Of a stretch of 64,000 nucleotides of DNA, positions 11,390-23,367 are shown one piece after another. The DNA is from Takakia lepidozioides (lineage: Eukaryota > Streptophyta > Takakiopsida > Takakiales > Takakiaceae), in the NCBI GenBank assembly GCA_030704615.1, contig CM060731.1, forward strand, positions 86,346,756 to 86,410,755, written 5' to 3'. Each line of letters begins with the position of its first letter. The first letter of the stretch is position 1. A program made the position numbers and the translations under genes. Under the pieces are notes generated by a model that ran no database searches, was not told the origin of the DNA, and was given only the letters and a program-made list of their open reading frames with translations.

Positions 11390-12110
11390 AAAGAATGAAG
11401 GTACCTTCTTCAACATATTTCACCCTGTTTTCCCTGCTAGTGTTTGCTTTGACAATTCTAGGCTGTCATTGTCAGCTGCTAGCAGCAAGGCGAGGATGTA
11501 TGCATGATTTGTGCAGAGGCATGGATAGCTGAAGGAGCAGGGATTTCGTGTGGGTCCAGATTCATCCAAGAAGGCCAGATTTCAAGCACAAGATTACCTG
11601 TGATTCCCTGTGGATCAATAGCTACAAGAAACCTGCATGGGTAGATGGTCAACTGGGAGCAGCGGCACAAGTGATAAAATCAGGCACTGCTAATGAAGGC
11701 ATCTTCTTCAACACATTTCACCCTGTTTTTTCCTCTTATTAGAATCGGCCCTAAATTTACATGTTCAATTCTGCAAGTTAGCTGGTTGAGTGAATCTAGT
11801 TTGGAGTGACTTTGACATGATACTGCCAATGTGACAACAGGAAAGTGTCAAAAAATAGGTAACAGAGATGAGGAGAAGCTGTGGAATGAATACTTATCTG
11901 AGCCTAGTCACTGATGGGTCAACCGGGGCAGAAAGGTGAATGTCTGCTACATTTCAGAGAGTAGCAGACGCAATTCAGCATAGGAACTAGTGTGCTACGC
12001 TGAGTTGGGTGTTTCCTAGAACAAATGTAGTGTCATTGTCAGCTGCTAGCAGCAAGGCAAGGATGAATGCTTGATTTGTGCAGAGGCATGGATAGCTGAA
12101 GGAATAGAGA
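11390..12110. repeat. PPR-associated repeat, third copy
   Basis: Matches 60660-61250 in the same orientation and 20150-20900 inverted. Shared landmarks are TTCTAGGCTGTCATTGTCAG, GTGCAGAGGCATGGATAGCT and TGGGTAGATGGTCAACT. Two sub-copies are visible here (about 11450-11760 and 12030-12110). No open frame is conserved throughout. Confidence 0.6.
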
Positions 12111-12114
12111 TAGA

Positions 12115-12564
12115 GTGTGGGTGACGCAGGGTGTTGGGCAATGGGCAAGATGTCTTTGTATAAACGTGAGTGACCTTCCTATCATCCTGGGTTTCATTTT
12201 TAGTGCATGTTTCTTTGTGAAGTATCTGACGACTTCGCCAATACACACCAACCTTTTTGCTTTGGTTTGTTTAGGACATGGGATAGAAGTTACCATAAAC
12301 AACACTGGCATTGGTTTTTCATATATGGTATTAGATAATTCTCTTAATTGTTTCCGCCTTGGCAGGTTGCTCAGTGACCTTCCCTGGACGCTTTGGAGTA
12401 TAGCGAGTGAGTGTCTCACAATGCAATATTGGTTGGTGCATCTTATGCAAGAACTTGGAAAACAAACAAATGTCCTTGCTGTAGTAATTCTTAAAGCCAT
12501 GCAAGCCGTTTTTGATGGGTTGCAGATTGATGGAATACATGAGGAGTTAGAATATTCTGGGTGA
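12115..12564 (+). CDS. Unrecognised open frame in CACTA-1
   Basis: A 149-codon frame from ATG to stop, with a hydrophobic stretch around residues 22-40 (LPIILGFIFSACFFV) and a helical C-terminal half. I do not recognise a family, and it does not resemble a CACTA transposase. The surrounding sequence is non-coding repeat, so it may be a captured gene piece or chance. Confidence 0.25.
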   Translation: MWVTQGVGQWARCLCINVSDLPIILGFIFSACFFVKYLTTSPIHTNLFALVCLGHGIEVTINNTGIGFSYMVLDNSLNCFRLGRLLSDLPWTLWSIASECLTMQYWLVHLMQELGKQTNVLAVVILKAMQAVFDGLQIDGIHEELEYSG

Positions 12565-12839
12565 ACACTTTTCAAAGTGTTATAGTTAGACAAAATAATT
12601 CACATGAGAACATGCGACTATTTAATGTATTTTTAGATCGCAACAAAAATGATAATGATAAATAGATTGGTAAATAGAGATGGTATGCAATCTCTTGGTT
12701 TTGCTCAGCTTGTTGCAGTTATGTCTTGCTGCCTTGTTCTCTTTGTATTATATATTATATTTCATTGTTGTAATAGACATGTACATGACTGCTAATCATA
12801 GTCATAATAATGACTACATCTATTTTCACTCTCCAATAG

Positions 12840-13296
12840 TACTACACCACGTGGCAGAAATACAAATATGTAAAAAAATAGCAATACACCCCAAAAAAAC
12901 ACCCATCATGACACATGTCAATCTGCTGATGGACCACGTGTAAAAACTGCAACGCGCCACGTGTTGCAACCGGATTAGCACACCCGTAGTCATAGTTTGC
13001 AGTCATGGAGAGCTAAACACTCTGCCACGTGTCATTTCCTGCATCGAGCACGTGCCACTCTTGCACAGCCGCTGACATGGACTACACTGTCCGTTCAGTC
13101 ATTCAGTAAAGCCAGCGTGTATGACTACCCCCATAGCTGCTCTGGCGCCACGTGACAGCCAGCCTGGAGAGTCATATCTGCCATGTCACAACTGACTAGG
13201 TCTTTACGTCTGCAGAGTCAGGAAGTCGTAAATGGCTTCCATGACTGCATTTGCAGTCATAACACAGAGACGTAAAAGCCGCAATTTGTTGTAGTG
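12840..13296. repeat. Right subterminal region of CACTA-1
   Basis: CACGTG cores at about 12849, 12935, 12957, 13025, 13050 and 13149, mostly as CCACGTG or ACACGTG. AGTCATG/AGTCATA motifs are interspersed, including near 12990, 13000, 13165 and 13255. Clustered short motifs next to the terminus are typical of CACTA subterminal binding arrays. Confidence 0.6.
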
Positions 13297-13299
13297 CAT
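13297..13299. repeat. Target site duplication CAT (right) of CACTA-1
   Basis: CAT directly after TAGTG; pairs with 8269-8271. Confidence 0.9.
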
Positions 13300-16153
13300 G
13301 ACGGTCATCCTTGGTGCGTCACCAAAACCACCATCATGAAGATGCTCGATGGTGTGCGGGTGCGCTACGTTGTTTGTGCGGGCGCGTTACGCTGTTTCTC
13401 TCCAACTTGCTTCCACTTTAAATCCAGAGGTCACAGGAACGAGACGGATTGGACAGGCACACCTCATCAACCATTTCGAGCTCAGGAGAAGGTTCCAAAC
13501 TCCACATTTAAGTGTGCGCATTGCAAAGAACCACCACACTGCATGTCTGTTTGTAATGCCAAGCAGTTCTATGTGTTGCACCGTTTCCCTGACCTCACCC
13601 GAGCTTGCATACACGTTGGTTCCCATTGTCACAAACTGGCGAGGGGGAACTCACGGGAGGCTGCCCACGAGGCAGAGCAGCTTGTTCAGGAGGAGGTTAG
13701 GTTGAGACTTGATGCCAAACCCAAACAGATACAGTTGCAGGCAGCCCATAAGATGGCATTGGCCAGAATTATGTCGGAAGACGGCTCCGACAGAGTTCCT
13801 CTCGATGAGAAGGAAATGGAGGCATTGCTGGAGTCGGTGTCCCACGTATGTTCATCGAATGTCCGAAACCACATTGTCTCCTACAAACAAAAAATTGGGC
13901 GTGGCTGGATATGCACTCCATTCTGGAGGTGAAGCGACGATGTGGATATGACTACATTCATGGAAGTAGGTTTCATGGACAAGGGACTGAGGCAGATCGT
14001 TGTTTCGTATTCAAAATGTCCACGTGTGGGCCTGGCAGCGGCGTTGAACTGGTCGACCGGATGACGAGTGGGGACTTGTCAAACAGTTGGGTCATGTTCG
14101 ACCATATCAAGCGAATTACAAATCACCAGTGGGTGACAATGGCTGCACATGTCTACGACACCCACTGCAGGATGCTAATGACAATTGTTATTTGTGAGAT
14201 GAAAGGAGAGGACACACAATTGGAGATGCTTCTTTGGCAGGGAATAAACGAACAGATGGCCAGGGAGGGATTGCCCCCTTCCAATTTCCGTGGTTTCATG
14301 GCGGACAACGCACAAGCAAATTGGGCTGCCATCTGAAGGGTGTACGGGGAAGACCCCAATGTTCCGATGGAAGACAATGAGAGATCTTGTGGGTTCCATT
14401 TTCTGCAGAGCTTGTTGCACTACACAACCCGGCTCGTGGCGCCAGATTTCAGAGAGGAGCACCGTTCCATGTGTCTTGCGTGGAAGCGTGTTCCCACCTT
14501 GGATGATGCAGAGACACATTTTGCATGTATACGGGCTTGGTGGACAACGTCAGGTGCTGTAAAGAAATCAGACGAGGGAGCAATGGTCAGTTGGCTAGCA
14601 TGGTGGCATTATCGTTTCCTCCAGTTTGGCGGCTGTATGCGGGAGGTGAGTTGGACGAATTCGCGTCCCGTTGAATATTATGCTACTCGTTATTTGTAAC
14701 TTGCTTGTAACCTCAACATGTGCATGTGCAGGAAATGTGTCTGGACTCCGACACCGACATGCCGACAACAAACATGGCCAAATCAGTACATTCTTCCTGG
14801 CGTGCCTCCTCTGCGGGGCATCTGGTGGACATCCTCACTGCCACAATGGAGGACATTATCAGGTCAATTATGCAGCAATGCAGGTACAACGAGTTCTTGA
14901 AAAGGAAACAGTGGGGGTTGGGGCCGGACATGCAGGAAATGCTGATGCGGACTGCCTCCAGATTGAAGAATCCTCGGAAGTGGGCGGCAGCCTTGCGAGA
15001 GGGCCTTCGGGACACGCCATTGCTTCGAAGAGGCCAACACTTGGAAGGAGATGTTCACACCCGTCCAGTGAGACGAAGACTTGACGAGGCACCTGGCGGA
15101 GAAGAGGATTCATGGCGAGTTGACAAGAATATTCGCACGCTCCCTCGTGGTCCCGTGATGTTGCCCGAGGAGGTCTCGTCGAGCACTGGTCCTGCACATT
15201 CAAGATCGCCATCTCTTTTGAGCACAGGGCACGTGCTCGAGGAACATAACGAGCCATCTGTAGTAACGCAGTACAACATACCCATTGTGGAGACAAGAGT
15301 GTCGGAGTCACAGTGGAGAATTGCAAGGACATTGCCGGCATTTCGAGGGAAGTACTGCGCCATACGGATGGATACGAGAGCACGCTGTGGTGAGATGATT
15401 CGGAGGAACCCACACGGTGACGGTGCTGTACCTGCACCTTGTTTTAGCGGCAGATTTTTGACTCCCACATTCTCTCACGCCACAACGCAAACGTTTTGGT
15501 TCTGTAGGCACGAGATAATGACCTGTGTATTTGGCAAGCCCAAGTACGGGATTCAGGGAATGCCAGAGCCTCCGGGCGTCTGGCCTGTTGCACCGGGTTG
15601 CAACCTCTCTCAGAATGAGGCGGATGCTCTTTCTGTAGCAGGATGTCGAATGGTGCAACGCACAGATGTCCCGGCCCACTCGTTTCCAGTTCCTCAGACC
15701 CAGCCATTGCAGACTGCTCGGTCCAATAGAGACGGGTTGGACAATTCTGCACATCCCACAATGCGATTCGGAAGAGTGAAGAGACGACACCCTCCCAACA
15801 AGTTGAATGAGACTCGGATTGCCAATGCTCTTGGGATGGCTTGCACTATTCAGAGCTCTGTGGACGTACCCCCACCCGGCCTTGGGCATGTTTATCGGAT
15901 GGCAACGGCCGGCTTAGCTGTACGCAATGACATATACACAATTACGATTGGAGTGAAGCCGACTTGCAATTGTACGGACTTCTCGTTGATGGAAGCAAAG
16001 AAGGGGTCAAAGTATTATCCGTGCAAGCATCTGTATTACATTTACCTGAAGAGGTTGAGGATGAACTTGACTATTGATGACTTTATTCATGCACCAGCGT
16101 TGAGCGTGAACGAGTTGCACAAACTCCTCCGCCGGGATTCTAGAAATCATTGA
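13300..16153 (+). pseudogene. SWIM-type MULE transposase of element A, core and C-terminus
   Basis: Continues the 7559 gene after CACTA-1. Exon 1 runs to 14645 (CGGGAG|GTGAGT), the intron is 14646-14731, and exon 2 is 14732-16153, open throughout. Core motifs: a Cys pair CAHCKEPPHC; a possible RNase H-like region with WVMFDHIKRITNHQW and FMADNAQANWAA; then WLAWWHYRFLQFG. Near the C-terminus is a SWIM zinc finger, CNC...PCKH (about 15966-16034), a feature of MULE and FAR1-type transposases. Lesions: a one-base loss near 13907 shifts the frame relative to element II, and a TGA at 14334-14336 replaces the Arg codon of element I (CGA to TGA). The product would be a nuclear DDE transposase acting on element termini. 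The catalytic acid assignment is my inference. Confidence 0.8.
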
Positions 16154-16419
16154 TGGGGAAAAGGGATGCCACCATATGGATATTTGCAATTGCATTTTGA
16201 TGCATTAGACTTTGTTTTGCAGTGTAATGAATTGCACCCCAAAACTCCTGGGATGAGACAGACAATATTAAAGTGATGTCTTTTAAACACTAGAGACTGC
16301 TGGATATCCGTTTGACGTCCAGTGGCAATTCAATGTCGAAACAGAATCAATACAAAGATGGCGGCAGGAAAAATTTGCAAATCTTCCAGAAAACTGAGTT
16401 CCAACAGTTGCAGTTGGGG

Positions 16420-16770
16420 GGGCCATTTCTGGAAAAAAGGCGCCGAATTTCCCTTTTTTTGGCCGAAAACTGGCGAAGTCCCAACATTGTCTGGAAACGA
16501 TGTTTGGAAAAACGGCGCCGAATTTCCAGTTACATGGCCCAGAACTGCCCAACATTTGTGCAATGCTCGGCACCATGTACCGAAATTCGGCGCCACATTT
16601 CCAAATTTTGGGCTTACACTTCAATGAAATTGGGACCTATAACCGCGAAATTCGGCACCATTTTTCGCCGGAGACACCTATTACCGCGCACTACGTCGCC
16701 GATTTTTCTGCTTGCGGAACCTATTACCGCGAAATTCGGCGCCATTTTTGCAGATGTCGCTCGGAATTCG
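16420..16770. repeat. 3' palindrome block of element A
   Basis: Follows the transposase stop. Repeated half- or full palindromes around GGCGCC/GGCACC: GAAAAAAGGCGCCGAATTTC, GGAAAAACGGCGCCGAATTT, and CGAAATTCGGCGCCA with ATTTTT or ACATTT to the right, ~50 bp apart. The same block is at 30240-30480 in element II. A T-rich run with poly-T follows at 16836-16866. Confidence 0.75.
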
Positions 16771-16981
16771 CATGAGCGGACGAAATATCATGAGCACGGC
16801 TCTCAAAACTACAATTTCTACTTCAAACAATGAATATTTTTTTTTTTTGTTTTTTTTTTTTTTTTACACATCCCTTTAAAATAATGTTTTTAATGTTTTT
16901 TGAATTTGTACTTCTGCTCATGAAAACTGATTGTCTTACTACTCCGCTCATGCCGCTCATGCTCATGAAATAGCTAACCTC
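16760..16981. mobile_element. Right terminus of element A (MULE-like)
   Basis: Subterminal CATGAGC repeats, then the terminal sequence GCTCATGAAATAGCTAACCTC ending at 16981, the complement of GAGGTTAGC-TATTTCATGAGC seen at other element ends. The same end closes element II at 30683. The 9-mer after it is CCATGATCC; its partner should lie left of the window or be lost. Confidence 0.75.
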
Positions 16982-19079
16982 CCATGATCCCAGCAGATGC
17001 CTGTCACATCTGGTTGTTCATGATCCAGTTCCCCAGTATGGTCGCCAAAGGTCGAACGGCTTTTACTCATCCATCCCTTCGTTATCCGAGGTGGAAACTC
17101 CAAGATAGAAGAGTTGGATATCTCTAAGCACTCAGCCCGCTCAGAACACTCAGTCATGACCTACAGCTAGTGAATCATGGTTGTGCTTCCTATTTGTATT
17201 TCTTCTTACCTTCATGTTAGCAAATTACCGTACTGTGTATACTGAAGCATCAGATTGCTTCAGTAACTACCAGGTTCCATTCGCTCATCCATTCATTCCA
17301 CAGCTTCACTCATGTCTCTCTACACAGTGTGATTGTATCGAATAAGTATCAGATTAAGATTTATCAGGTATCAGGCCAATGCCATGGTGTCCTTAATCTG
17401 CCCTACTGTATAATTCTACAGCTTGCATGAATTAAGCATTGATCAAGTCATCTTCCCATCTTCGTCGTTTCCTCCATCCCTGGTTCCGTTTCCGCTCTCC
17501 GCTTCTTCTTCTCTCCCCCTGACCAAGTCGCTCTCCAAGAAGTCCTCCCCCTCCTGTTGCTGCTCTGCCTAATCTACCTGCAAGCTGTTCTAACCGCCTA
17601 ACTAACTAACTGTCACCCCTGAAGTAACATGTTCCCTTGCAGATGTCGTTCCCACACAGTCGTTCCCTGCCAATGATAACCGTTCCCTACGTACGTTGTG
17701 ACGGTTGTGACAAGCTGTGTCGGGCTGTGTCATGTTGTGTCAAGCTGTGTCATGCTGTGTCGAGCTGTGACTGGCTATGTAAAGCTGTGTCTACCACCCC
17801 TACAGCCTGTGCCTGTCACCCCTAAGGCCTCTGTTGGTCTAAGTCTACCATCCGTAAGGCTGCGCAAAAATTAAGGCTACCCCACAGAGCCCATAAAAGT
17901 GTCTAAGTCCCAGACAGCCCTCTAACACACCCCCCTAAACTTGGGTGAAGATCCGGCCGTTGTTGATTTCAAATAGGAACACGTGTCGTGCATCCGACAC
18001 TATGGCCTTTTCGACTTTGAGACGTTTCAAAATAACCACTTACAATCCTCCAGACAACTAGATGTAGTGATTCACACAACTGACATGGATCCGTTAACTT
18101 TATTTCGTTCAAAATTGGGCGAAGGAAACACACTGCAATGATGTCGTGTATGGCTCCGCTTTACATGCATTCTTGGAGAAAATGCGCATGATCAGAGAGA
18201 AGTGAACACAGTGCTCTGCCAAATAATTCAGCAAAATCAAACTCAACTGTAGTGGTTTTCCCATCGCAGAGAAGGGTCCATTCGACACCCATCGCACCAT
18301 GCCAGGTTGAGGTCCTCACACACACACCTGCACATCAAGAATTTGTGAACCCACATCAGCTGGGAGAACATGGAAATTACCCCGTGGATCACATGCAAGC
18401 ATGAATGGGAAATGGAAGGAGAATTGCATGGGAGATTTTGGTGTACCTGCGCGACGTGCAACTCTGTCTACATACTCCATAAGCCACTGTCCCAAGACCC
18501 AAGTGGACAGGGGAGGCCGGTGAGTCTGTACCACAAATGGTAGTCATACAGCAGGGGTACTGCCGCCCAACTCGCAAAAGCCGCCGGCTGCAGGATGCTA
18601 GGCATGCGAACTCCGGCACAACATGCCTCCTCTGCACCCCATTCCATCCCAACCAGTGCAAAACAACCGTGCATTCATTGACTGCCCTCTGGCTTTCTCT
18701 CCAGGCATATGGGGGTCTGCGATCTGCTACACGTAAGTGTCTTTGAATGCGACGATCAAAGGATCCGGTCACTTGCAGTTGCCGTCTCAAGGGCAGCATT
18801 GCAAGAATCACAATTAAGTAAGAAAGATGGTGGAAGAAGCTGCAAACGGCAAATGAGTGAAGTGGTAGGGTGATGCTCCATTCTTTACATGCTCCCCTTC
18901 CCGCCATGGTGATAGAGCCACACAAGATTATGTCAACACGTGGCGACACTCTCAGCATGGACACGTGTCGTGTGTCAGTGCTACAAAATGGATGGAGTGA
19001 AAAATTCAATGACTTCCGAAACCACTTGTTGAGTGACCACAAAATGACTCATGGAGTCATTCTATGAAAACTAAGAATA
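16982..19079. other. No gene recognised; GCTGTGTCA simple repeat
   Basis: No convincing gene. At about 17705-17795 a degenerate ten-base repeat (GCTGTGTCAA/GCTGTGTCAT) occurs ~8 times. CACGTGTCGTG occurs near 17981 and 18961. The minus-strand frame 18389-19042 is Ser/Arg-rich with no family resemblance and is probably chance. Confidence 0.45.
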
Positions 19080-19439
19080 TACAATATCACTCACAAAGTG
19101 GTTATGTGAGTGGATGACGTCTCTCAGCAGGTCATTGGAATGATTACCCACAGAGTGGTGTGTAAGCTATTTGAGTCATTCATGGTGTCTCTCTGAGTGG
19201 GAACTATGGATTGGAGTCATTACTTACAGAGTGGTGTGTAAGTGATTAGGAATACCACTGGAGGAATTCATACCACTAGTACAATAATATATATGTGACT
19301 ACTTATACCACTATACAAGTGGTAATGTAGGCAATTGTGTGCATTTGGCTACTCCCACAGTTTTAAATTATACCACTATTACAGTGATGTGCAAGTGATT
19401 ATGAACATGACTAGAGGAACACATACCACTATTGTAGTG
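19080..19439. mobile_element. CACTA right-end remnant (CACTA-3)
   Basis: A dense set of subterminal ACCACT/AGTGGT motifs, many as GTGGTGTGTAAGT or ATACCACTA, ending ACCACTATTGTAGTG with TAGTG at 19435-19439. The inverted terminus would read CACTACAATAGTGG. The left end was not found, so extent and target duplication are unknown. Confidence 0.45.
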
Positions 19440-19679
19440 AAAGAAGTACCATTGGGGATTCAAGCTCCACAAAATAAAATAAAATCCCAGAGAGTAAGTG
19501 CTGGAACAATGTCAACAAAATCCAGCCATGATAAAAGTCTAAGCCTAATTTCTACACGGCGTCTCCGCATGCATGCTAGGAACACTGAACTGCTTTCCTA
19601 CCTTCTTCTCATTGCCAGCAATGTCTACGCCCGGGCGAACGAAATTGTAAGCCCTCTTCATGTTCTTCTCTGGCCAGGG

Positions 19680-20130
19680 CTACCAGGCTCACATTTGATG
19701 TAGATGTATATCAGGGGAATGTTCAGAATGACATCTGGTGCAATTCCAGCTTTGATAATGTCACCATGAACCTCTTTGCCCCTTCCCAGGGCTGCTAGGC
19801 TCCCATATGCATATTACAAACACAAATGAACATGACCTGGTCTTGCTTCATCCCATCCCACATCATTTGCTCCTAGGTTTCCAAAGCCTTAATCCCATAC
19901 CCATGCTGCACATACCTTGCAATCATGGCACTCCAAAAGACCACATCTCGTTCAGCCACCTCTCTTGATCCACTTTCAGAAGTTGTGGTCATGGTTGAGG
20001 TGCCTGATTTTATCAACTGTGCCGCTGCAGCTGCTACCTTTAGTTGACCATCTACCCATGCAGCAGGTTTTTTGTAGCTATTGATCCACATGGAATCATA
20101 GGTCATCTGGAGCTTGAAGTCCGGCCCTCT
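19680..20130 (-). pseudogene. PPR gene debris
   Basis: Minus-strand traces of a PLS PPR unit (GRGKEVHGDIIKAGI, then DVILN) near 19800-19700. A 77-codon frame at 19873-20106 holds WINSYKKPAAWVDGQL and ERDVVFWSAMIARYVQHG. The first motif recurs at 60946-60996 in the plus orientation, where it lies upstream of the PPR array, so this is an inverted, collapsed copy of that gene's 5' part. Frames are broken. Confidence 0.65.
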
Positions 20131-20149
20131 TGGATGAATCTGGACCCAG

Positions 20150-21535
20150 ACTCTATCCCTGCTCCTTCAGCTATACATGCCGCTGCACAAATCATGCATA
20201 CAGCCTTGCCTTGCTGCTAGCACCTGACAATGACAGCCTAGATTTGTTCTAGGGAACACCCAACTCAACTTATCACTATGGTCAATTGCATCTGCTACTC
20301 TCTGTAATCCAACAGGCATTCACCTTTTTGCCTCGATTGTCCCACCATTGATTGGGGTCAGAAAAGAATTCATTCCACAGCTTCTCCTCGTCTCAGCTGT
20401 TACCTGTTTAGAACTGGATACTTCCCTGTTGTCACGTTGGCAGTACCATGTCAAAGTCACTCCAAACTATCAAAGGTTCACTCAACCAACTAACTTGCAA
20501 AATTCAACATGAAAATTTAGGGCCAATTCTGATAAGAGGGAAAAACAGGATGAAAATGTGTTGAAGAAGGTGCCTTCATTAGCAGTGCCCGATTATATCA
20601 ATTGTGCCGCTGTTGTTGCGGCTTCCAGTTGACCATCTACCCATGCAGGTTTCTTGCAGCTATTGATCCACAGGGAATTATAAGTAATCGTGAGCTTGAA
20701 GTCCCGCCCTCTTGGATGAATCTGGACCGGCCAGACTCTACCCCTGCTCCCTCAGCTATCCAAGCTCTACACAAATCATGCATACATCCTTCCCTTGCTG
20801 CTAGCGGCTGACAATGACAGCCTACAATTATTCCAGCAAACACCCAACCCTACTCATCACCCATGCAGAATTCAACATGCATCTCAGGGCCAAGTCTGAT
20901 GAGAGGGCAAAACAGGCTGAAACGTGCCCTCACCACATTGTCTTTGACCCATGGAGGATTTGACCGACCATCAACCCAAAATGACCTCTTGTGCGTGTTG
21001 TTTGTCTGTAGTCAGGTAATGTCGGATTGGTTTGTGAGAACCACCACGGCCAGCTGAGCAGAGAGAGATTGAAACACGGCTTGCTAAGACCTGCAAGCTG
21101 ACTTTCCCAATAACCTTGTAAACATTAGGAAGAATACCAAATCATGGTACTCACAGGTACAAAGAGCCCACCTTTGCAGGATGGACGAACTTCTTCACAT
21201 CGTACATTAAGAAAAGCCACACCTGGTGATTGCGGTTGTCCCACCATCGTGAAGGATCGGTATAAAACTCATGCAACCTCACATCACAAATGAGCTAACT
21301 TGCAGAATTCTACATGAAAATTTAGGGACTACTCTGGTAACAGGGAAAAACAGGGTGAAATGTGTTGAAGAATACACCTTCATGCCGCACGTTCAGCCAC
21401 CTCCACATTGCCATGGATTCTGCAGGCACCAAGCAAGGCCTTCATTTTGCAAACATGTCGACCTCTTTCCCCTTTTCCAGAGCTACCAGGTAGTGTTCAG
21501 AATGACATTAGGTACAATTCCAGCTTTGAACAAGG
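20150..21535. repeat. PPR-associated repeat, inverted copies
   Basis: Inverted relatives of 11390-12110 and 9000-10110: AGCTATCCAAGCTC or AGCTATACATGC stretches, CTGACAATGACAGCCTA at ~20225 and ~20810, and the CCATGGAGGATTTGACC region at 20951. Sub-copies suggest local duplication. No conserved coding frame. Confidence 0.6.
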
Positions 21536-22110
21536 CACGGCCTGCTAAGACCAAGCTGACTCTCTCTCTTGCACCAACGAGCTAACTTACAGATTTCAAT
21601 ATGCATATCAGGCCCGAGTCTGAAAAGAGGGCAAAACAGGCTGAAATAGGTTGAAGAAGAAGGTGCCCTCACGGCTTGCTAAGACCAACCTGACTCTCTC
21701 TCTAGCACCAACAAGCTAACTTACATAATTCAATATGCATATCAGGCCCGAGTCTGATAAGAGGGAAAAACAGGCTGAAATAGGTTGAAGAAGAAGGTGC
21801 CCTCACGGCCTGCTAAGACCAAACCTGACTCTCTCTCTTGCACCAATGAGCTAACTTAACAGAATTCAATATGCATATTAGGCCTGAGTTTGATAAGAGG
21901 GCAAAACAAGCTGAAATAGGTTGAAGAAGAAGGTGCCCTCACGGCCTGCTAAGACCAAGCTGACTCTCTCTCTTGCACCAACGAGCTAACTTACAGAATT
22001 CAATATGCATATCAAGGCCGAGTCTGATAAGAGGGCAAAACAGGCTGAAATAAGTTGAATCAGGAAATGAAACAGCGGGCTGCTAAGACCAAGCTGATTC
22101 TCCCAAGAAC
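21536..22110. repeat. Tandem repeat, ~134-bp unit, about four copies
   Basis: Units begin at the GGCCTGCTAAGACCAAGCTG-type sequence near 21538, 21672, 21807 and 21940 (partial near 22078). Each continues through ACTCTCTCTCTTGCACCAA, CAATATGCATATCAGGCC and GTTGAAGAAGAAGGTGCCCT. They are highly similar, so expansion is recent. Confidence 0.75.
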
Positions 22111-22199
22111 CTTGTAAACATCAGGAAGAATACCGTACTAATAGGAGCCAAAAGCCCACATTTGCAGGATGGACAAACTTCTTCACATCCTACATTAAG

Positions 22200-23290
22200 G
22201 AAAAGCCACACTGTAGTGTGAAAAAGAATGGGCATGAAACCCTTCTGGTAAACTATAGTTAACTATTTCTTGAGCAGTGATCCATGGCCCTGCCCTATGA
22301 CATCAACCTACTTGCTCTTTCTAAAATGACTCAGACCCTACTTAATTCATTCTAAATCTATTTATGACCAGAGACTTTATACCCTTATCCACGCCGCAGT
22401 GGAAGAGAAGACATGGATAGGGCTGAGGTTATCTAAATTGTTATTGGGTCTCTTTAGTGAACAGATCATCATATATGCCAGGGTTCTTCTTCCCTACAGA
22501 TGTCATCATTGGAAAATCACAGGGTGTACATTCTGATCCTTATACAGATTCAGATCCTATCCACAGTGTAAGCATATCAGAGATACCCCACTGGCCCATA
22601 CTTGGACTAGGTAAGTGATGCAGAAATATGTGTGCCACTTACTCTACTGTAAACCAGAATGCAAAGGCCCTAGTTTCTACACATGAGCTCTCCTTTTCCT
22701 TCTTTATTAATACTACAGCTATCTAAGAAACAGATCCCCTTTGGCATGACATTGCTACCCCTTCATATCCTGCCCATGGATTGTACACTGATGCATGGTG
22801 TTTTGACATCATTCACATCTACTTAAATGAAAATGCAAAACCCTAGCTTCTCTATTTCAGATTTCTCTTCTCTTTCCCTTTGCATGAAGAGGGCATGATA
22901 TCACAGAGCCCCCACTTTTAACTCCTCTTTAAAACTGCATTTTAACTATTTGAAAGACCCTTATGCCCCACTGATTGTAGATCTCAGTCTATGAATGTTC
23001 CTAAGCTGATTGATACAAGCAGTAGGGAACAAATGCATGCCACCTGATATCTTCTTTCAGAAAAGCTACAGCCTACCCCCATAGTAGGTACATTGCCCTC
23101 TTCATATGTCATTGGCATTCTTCCCCACTATCCTTCATTTGTGTCCTCCTTCCAACTAAGTTCAGCAGATGTTCAACAATCCTTTCACCATCTCTTCACA
23201 CAAGACATCCCCTACTTTAATGATTGTACCGCTAGCATGAGCAACATCTAAAGGCAGTACACCAGCAACACTTCACCAGTAGAGACACCC
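22200..23290. other. No feature recognised
   Basis: AT-richer sequence with no convincing coding frame on either strand, no clear repeat and no recognisable transposon end. Confidence 0.4.
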
Positions 23291-23367
23291 ATTCCATAGC
23301 ACTCAAGCACTTTCATGACCTCCTACTGTAATTCAAAATGTTGTTCCTTCTCCCATGAGTATCAAAC

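Larger units (their letters stand above)
8272..13296. mobile_element. Complete CACTA element (CACTA-1), 5,025 bp, non-autonomous
   Basis: Starts CACTACAACAGATTGCGGC and ends with the complement of CACTACAACAAATTGCGGC; the terminal ~24 bases differ at about one position. A 3-bp duplication (CAT) flanks it, as expected for CACTA/En-Spm elements. Subterminal regions hold repeated AGTCATG and, on the right (12848-13160), about six CACGTG-containing motifs, plausible transposase-binding sites. No tnp2-type transposase was found inside, so it should depend on one supplied in trans. Its interior is built of PPR-derived and associated repeat sequence shared with 19.7-22.2 kb and 60.2-61.4 kb. It interrupts the element A transposase. 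Confidence 0.9.

Noticed and set aside
17705-17795. GCTGTGTCA repeat as a telomere-like array
   Set aside because: Unit is about ten bases, degenerate and short; it does not match plant telomere TTTAGGG.
18389-19042. A 217-codon minus-strand frame as a gene
   Set aside because: No recognisable domain, start context or conservation with any other copy in the window.
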